NCBI GenBank assembly: GCA_024207135.1
Contig: CP042428.1
Coordinates: forward strand, 4,402,001-4,466,000
From: Arthrobacter sp. C2
GTDB taxonomy: Bacteria > Actinomycetota > Actinomycetes > Actinomycetales > Micrococcaceae
Direction: 5' to 3'
Length of the DNA stretch: 64,000 nt
Part shown: positions 60,799 to 64,000 of the stretch, piece after piece
Layout: every line of letters starts with the position of its first letter
How positions within the stretch are numbered: the first letter of the stretch is position 1
The notes under the pieces: generated by a model
What the model saw: the letters and a program-made list of their open reading frames with translations, nothing else
The model's database searches: none
What the model was told of the DNA's origin: nothing
Translations under genes and position numbers: made by a program

Positions 60799-61213
60799 GG
60801 TGGGGTGGGAAGGACGCCGGAGGCAAAACCATGCTTCGAGGGATACGAAGCAACTGTGCGCCGATTGGTGTTTCTGCATGCATCTCGAATGTTGATTGAG
60901 ATTCCCTAGTTCCTTACACAGAATGCCGGGGAATTTGTTTGCGCTCAACATGTTTAGGCGCAGTGGCTTCCGCAGACGGCATCGCATCCTTTCCGGTGTG
61001 ACGCTAGCCAACAAACGTACGTTTCACTGGGTGGGCCTCAATGCACCATTACCCGTTTCCTGCCAGAACCCGGGAGTGCCATATGCTGGCCTGTCGATGA
61101 TGGGGGCTCTCACACTGGATTACAAGCGCATTGGTCGGGGTGCTTTGCTGGCCAACCCTTTCGAATAGGCCGTGTCCATGTCAATACGCGTGCCAATCGA
61201 CTATTGATTTCAC
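60799..61213. other. No gene supported
   Basis: A 415-base lower-GC stretch between two permease copies. Only short frames without recognisable products. It probably includes the promoter of the 61214 gene. Confidence 0.4.
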
Positions 61214-61693
61214 ATGAGCCCGGACAGATGCTGGACGCATGCGGTGAGGCTACTAGACATCGAGCTGACCGCTTCATACCAATGGGGGTGGACTATCTTA
61301 AACATAGATCAGGAGTCATTCAAGGGCCTTGAAGATCTGAAGAACAAACTGCAACCGAAAACGTTGAGCCAACCGCCGGCTGAGCGCCAAAATTCGGTAG
61401 CAGATGATTACAGCCCATATTATGACGAGCAGCTAAGGCAATATAATTCTCTCCTGTCGGAGATACGTAGCCTTAAGGCAAGAATTCGTCACGGTGGCGA
61501 CGAAGGCCAGCTCTATCGGCTGTATCTCCAACGGGCAGATCTCCAGCATCATGTCAATGCCTTCAACGCTAACTACAGGTATTCACGTCCTGAAAGAGTT
61601 CAAAAACTGAACGAGATGATGCGCAAACTACCTGCACCTCAGTTTCCCACGTCGGGGAGCGTCCACTCTTACCCTGCAGGATTTCATAACTAG
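61214..61693 (+). CDS. Hypothetical protein, coiled-coil prone
   Basis: The 159-residue product is hydrophilic with a helical centre (DEQLRQYNSLLSEIRSLKAR, YLQRADLQHHVNAFNANYR) and a Pro/Ser-rich end. I recognise no family. Its DNA is clearly richer in A/T than the chromosome around it, and it lies between two direct copies of the same permease segment, so it is probably acquired cargo. The ATG at 61214 lacks a strong ribosome binding site; the true start may differ. Confidence 0.5.
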   Translation: MSPDRCWTHAVRLLDIELTASYQWGWTILNIDQESFKGLEDLKNKLQPKTLSQPPAERQNSVADDYSPYYDEQLRQYNSLLSEIRSLKARIRHGGDEGQLYRLYLQRADLQHHVNAFNANYRYSRPERVQKLNEMMRKLPAPQFPTSGSVHSYPAGFHN

Positions 61694-61753
61694 AGGACGC
61701 ATCGAAGCCACAGATCCTTCGTTTACCGAAGACTTAGTTCACCAGGCCAAGGA

Positions 61754-63187
61754 TCAAGATTCCGAGTGCGGCAGCACCACGCGCTCGTCGTGCCGGGGGC
61801 TGTCCGGGTTCATGAGCGAGTGCTTGCGTCCGTAGGTGAAGTAGATGGTCAGGCCGATCACCAGCCAGACGACGAAGCGGAGCCAGGTTTCCCAGTGCAG
61901 CTGCAGCATCAGGAACCCGGAGGCCAACATGCCGAAGGCGGGGACCACGGGCATGAAGGGGAGCCGGAAGGTCCGCGGGGCTTCGGGCCTCTTGTAGCGG
62001 AAGATGATCACCGACAGGCAGACCACCACGAAAGCGGCCAGGATGCCGATGTTGGTCAGGTCGGCGACGGCCTTGATCGGGAAGACTCCCGCCAGCAGTG
62101 CGGAGGCGATGCCGGCGATCCAGGTGACCCTTTGGGGAGTTCCGTGGCGGTCGGTCTTGGAGAACCAGCCCGGGAGCAGCCCGTCGCGGCTCATGGAGAA
62201 CCAGACGCGGGTGACACCCAGCAGGAAGGTGAGCATCACGGTGAGGATGGACAGGACCGCGAACACGGAGATGATCGTGGCAATGACTCCGAGCCCCACG
62301 CCGTTGAACGCGGAGGCGAAGCCGGCGGTCGGGTCGATGTCCCAGTAGTTCTGCATTCCGGTCAGCACCAGGGTGGCGGCCACGTAGAGCAGCATGGCGA
62401 TGACCAAGGAGAAGATGATGGCCTTGGGCATGTGCTTCTTGTCGTCGGTGGATTCCTCTGCCGCGGTGCTCATGGCGTCGTAGCCGAAGACCGCGAAGAA
62501 CACGGTCGCGGCTCCGGCCATCACGGGGCCGAATCCGGAAGGCATGCACGGGCTGTAGTTCCCGGTGTCGATGTAGAAGATGTCCAGTCCGATGATGAAC
62601 AAGATCAACACGACCTTGATCGCGACGGCCACCAGTTCGAAGCGTCCGAAGGCCTTGAAGCCGCGGGAGAGGATCCAGGTGACCAGGACGCAGACGGCGA
62701 TGGCGGGGAAGTTGACGATGCCGCCGCGTCCCTCATCGGCGGTGGAGGCTGCCCAGTCGGGCATGTTGAGGCCGATGCCTGCGAGGAAGGCGGAGAAGTA
62801 GCCGGAGATGCCGATGGCCACCACGGCCACGATGGCAATGTATTCCAGGATCAGGTCCCAGCCGATGAACCAGCCGATGATTTCCCCGAGGGCCACATAT
62901 CCGTAGGTGTAGGCGGAGCCGGCGCGGGGGATCATGCCGGCGAACTCCGCTTAGGACAGGGCCGCGGCCGCGGATGCCAGCCCGGCGATCAGGAAGGAGA
63001 TCAGGACGGCGGGCCCGACGCCGGGTTCGGTGCCGCTGCCGTGGGCCACCAGGCCTGCCAGGGAGAAGATGCCGACGCCGATGATGCCGCCGACACCGAT
63101 TGCGGTCAGTTGCCAGCGTCCGAGGGACTTGTGCAATCCGCTGTGCTTGTTCTCTTCCTCGATCTCGCCGATGGGCTTTCACCGCAT
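61754..63187 (-). pseudogene. APC amino-acid permease with two nonsense codons
   Basis: From ATG 63187 (preceded by GCAGGAGTCCATC) the frame reads M-R-stop(TGA)-KPIGEIEEENKHSGLHKSLG, then RWQLTAIGVGGIIGVGIFSL ... SAAAALS-stop(TAA)-AEFAGMIPRAGSAYTYGYVA, and continues without break to SPRHDERVVLPHSES. The intact family has tyrosine at the second stop (SYAEFA), so one base change (TAC to TAA, near 62952) inactivates it. The stop at codon 3 could be avoided by initiating at the in-frame TTG at 63136. About 477 codons, 12 helices. It is the longest of five related copies. Confidence 0.85.
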
Positions 63188-63723
63188 GATGGACTCCTGC
63201 GTTGACGTGTCCAGCATTTCGGCCGCCCGTGACGCAAACGGTCTTGTCAACCCAGTATGCGAGCGTGCCCGCTATTTTTGAAGATCCACATTGCAGGCGG
63301 ACCGGCCGGTATGGGCGCATCGATACTGTCGACCCCGATCCACAGGGTGCAGTGCAGCCCTCGCTAACGCCTTCGTTGGTGGGCCGCCGTCGATGACTGT
63401 GACCGAAGGGGAGCCGTTTCCCGGCAACCACACATCGGCCCACAACGTGGCGCAAACGGACACAACGTGGAGCGGGGAGGGATCCCGCCACTACCAGCCG
63501 TCCGATCAGAACTCGAGCATCATCGGTAAGGTCACCGCGCGTAGCCTCGGTAGGCGGGAGCACCGGTAAGTGCTCCTCGGCTGTCGTCGCTTCAGCAGGG
63601 TTGACAGGAAAGGAAGGAATCACGATGCCGATATTGTCGATTTCATATGTGCTGTTATCGGCGATTGGAGGGGAATATTTCGTTCGCTGATGCCCATTTC
63701 ACTCCAGATCCAACGTGAGTTTT
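63188..63723. other. No gene seen
   Basis: A 536-base region between the permease leader and the small minus-strand gene. Frames on either strand are short and lack recognisable products. It should contain the permease promoter. Confidence 0.45.
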
Positions 63724-63921
63724 CTACGGATTTTTCACGATGTCGATGCGGTGGTCCCCGTGTTGCCAACCGTCTTTCGGATTCATCGCGAACCCTTCCA
63801 CGTAGACGGTTCCGTCTCCGACGCGGCTGGCCTCGAAGACAAATTGCATGGCTCGCGCCAGTGCTCGGGCATCGGTGACATTCTCGTCGCTAAACTCAAT
63901 GGCAATTTTTCTCTGCGGCAT
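63724..63921 (-). CDS. Small hypothetical protein
   Basis: The 65-residue frame MPQRKIAIEFSDENVTDARA ... GTVYVEGFAMNPKDGWQHGD, ending DIVKNP, has a balanced composition and alternating beta/alpha character that look like a real protein. I recognise no family, and no strong ribosome binding site precedes the ATG at 63921. The remaining bases to the window end are uninformative. Confidence 0.45.
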   Translation of the reverse strand: MPQRKIAIEFSDENVTDARALARAMQFVFEASRVGDGTVYVEGFAMNPKDGWQHGDHRIDIVKNP

Positions 63922-64000
63922 GGACCAAACTTATCTGGTGGTCTGCAGATCGCGGGCGATGGCACGGAATTGTGGCGTAGCATCGATCCGTCGTCGTACC

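Noticed and set aside
61766-63205. 479-codon plus-strand frame opposite the damaged permease
   Set aside because: Asp/Gly/His-rich shadow of a homologous permease sequence, even though it lacks stops.

Overview
The window is high-GC DNA from an actinobacterium, most likely Micrococcaceae (Arthrobacter / Paeniglutamicibacter / Glutamicibacter type). This rests on the phosphomutase-DUF3090-SCO1664 trio, an actinobacterial-style c-di-AMP (ydaO) riboswitch before an M23 peptidase, a YbdK-type carboxylate-amine ligase, and a serine hydrolase resembling the Arthrobacter nylon-oligomer hydrolase NylB. The genus is inference. I saw no rRNA, tRNA or CRISPR array.

Layout. 0.3-3.7 kb: YceI-like protein, GlxA/AraC regulator, membrane-anchored alpha/beta hydrolase. 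3.9-7.2 kb is a scarred zone: a remnant of a DJ-1/PfpI gene, a HigA-ImmA/IrrE regulator with a frameshifted HigB toxin and a perfect operator palindrome, a 3'-truncated IS1380 element whose transposase frame runs into an amino-acid permease remnant, and a SelO fragment. 7.3-18 kb is mostly housekeeping or stress genes (DUF808, phosphomutase-DUF3090-SCO1664 operon, HpcH aldolase, cyclodeaminase, CsbD, NDH-2, glucose dehydrogenase, Na+/H+ antiporter). It is interrupted near 12 kb by a lone IS21-type repeat end abutting a decayed YhcG (DUF1016) nuclease gene.

18.4-39.8 kb is the metabolic core. It holds a NylB-like hydrolase; a polysaccharide-deacetylase/C45 acyltransferase pair; a five-gene operon (ribose-type ABC transporter, class II histone-deacetylase-like amidohydrolase, regulator); two SDR dehydrogenases; a second regulator; and an APC permease-HyuA-HyuB-FAD oxidoreductase operon. 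Both regulators join a LuxR-type HTH to a cytoplasmic type-1 periplasmic-binding fold resembling the amide sensor AmiC. A shared near-palindrome (CATRCGTCA-N2-TGACGYATG-like) lies before three of the divergent or flanking transcription units and before the deacetylase/C45 pair. My inference is a ligand-controlled regulon that imports and degrades an N-acyl, lactam or hydantoin-like compound.

40-64 kb is mixed: an intact DJ-1 gene beside an IS982 element; the riboswitch-M23 unit; a LysR-CitMHS-AtuA-AtuA-C unit; an EcsC-TerB-like protein; a GmrSD-type restriction protein fused to an alkyltransferase-like and a DUF4268 domain; a 780-residue secreted coiled-coil protein; YbdK; and a PDDEXK-like nuclease. 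Four fragments or damaged copies of one APC permease (44, 54, 60 and 62-63 kb), plus the one at 5.7 kb, all lie on the minus strand. Together with three copies of the DJ-1 3' end, they point to repeated duplication and deletion.
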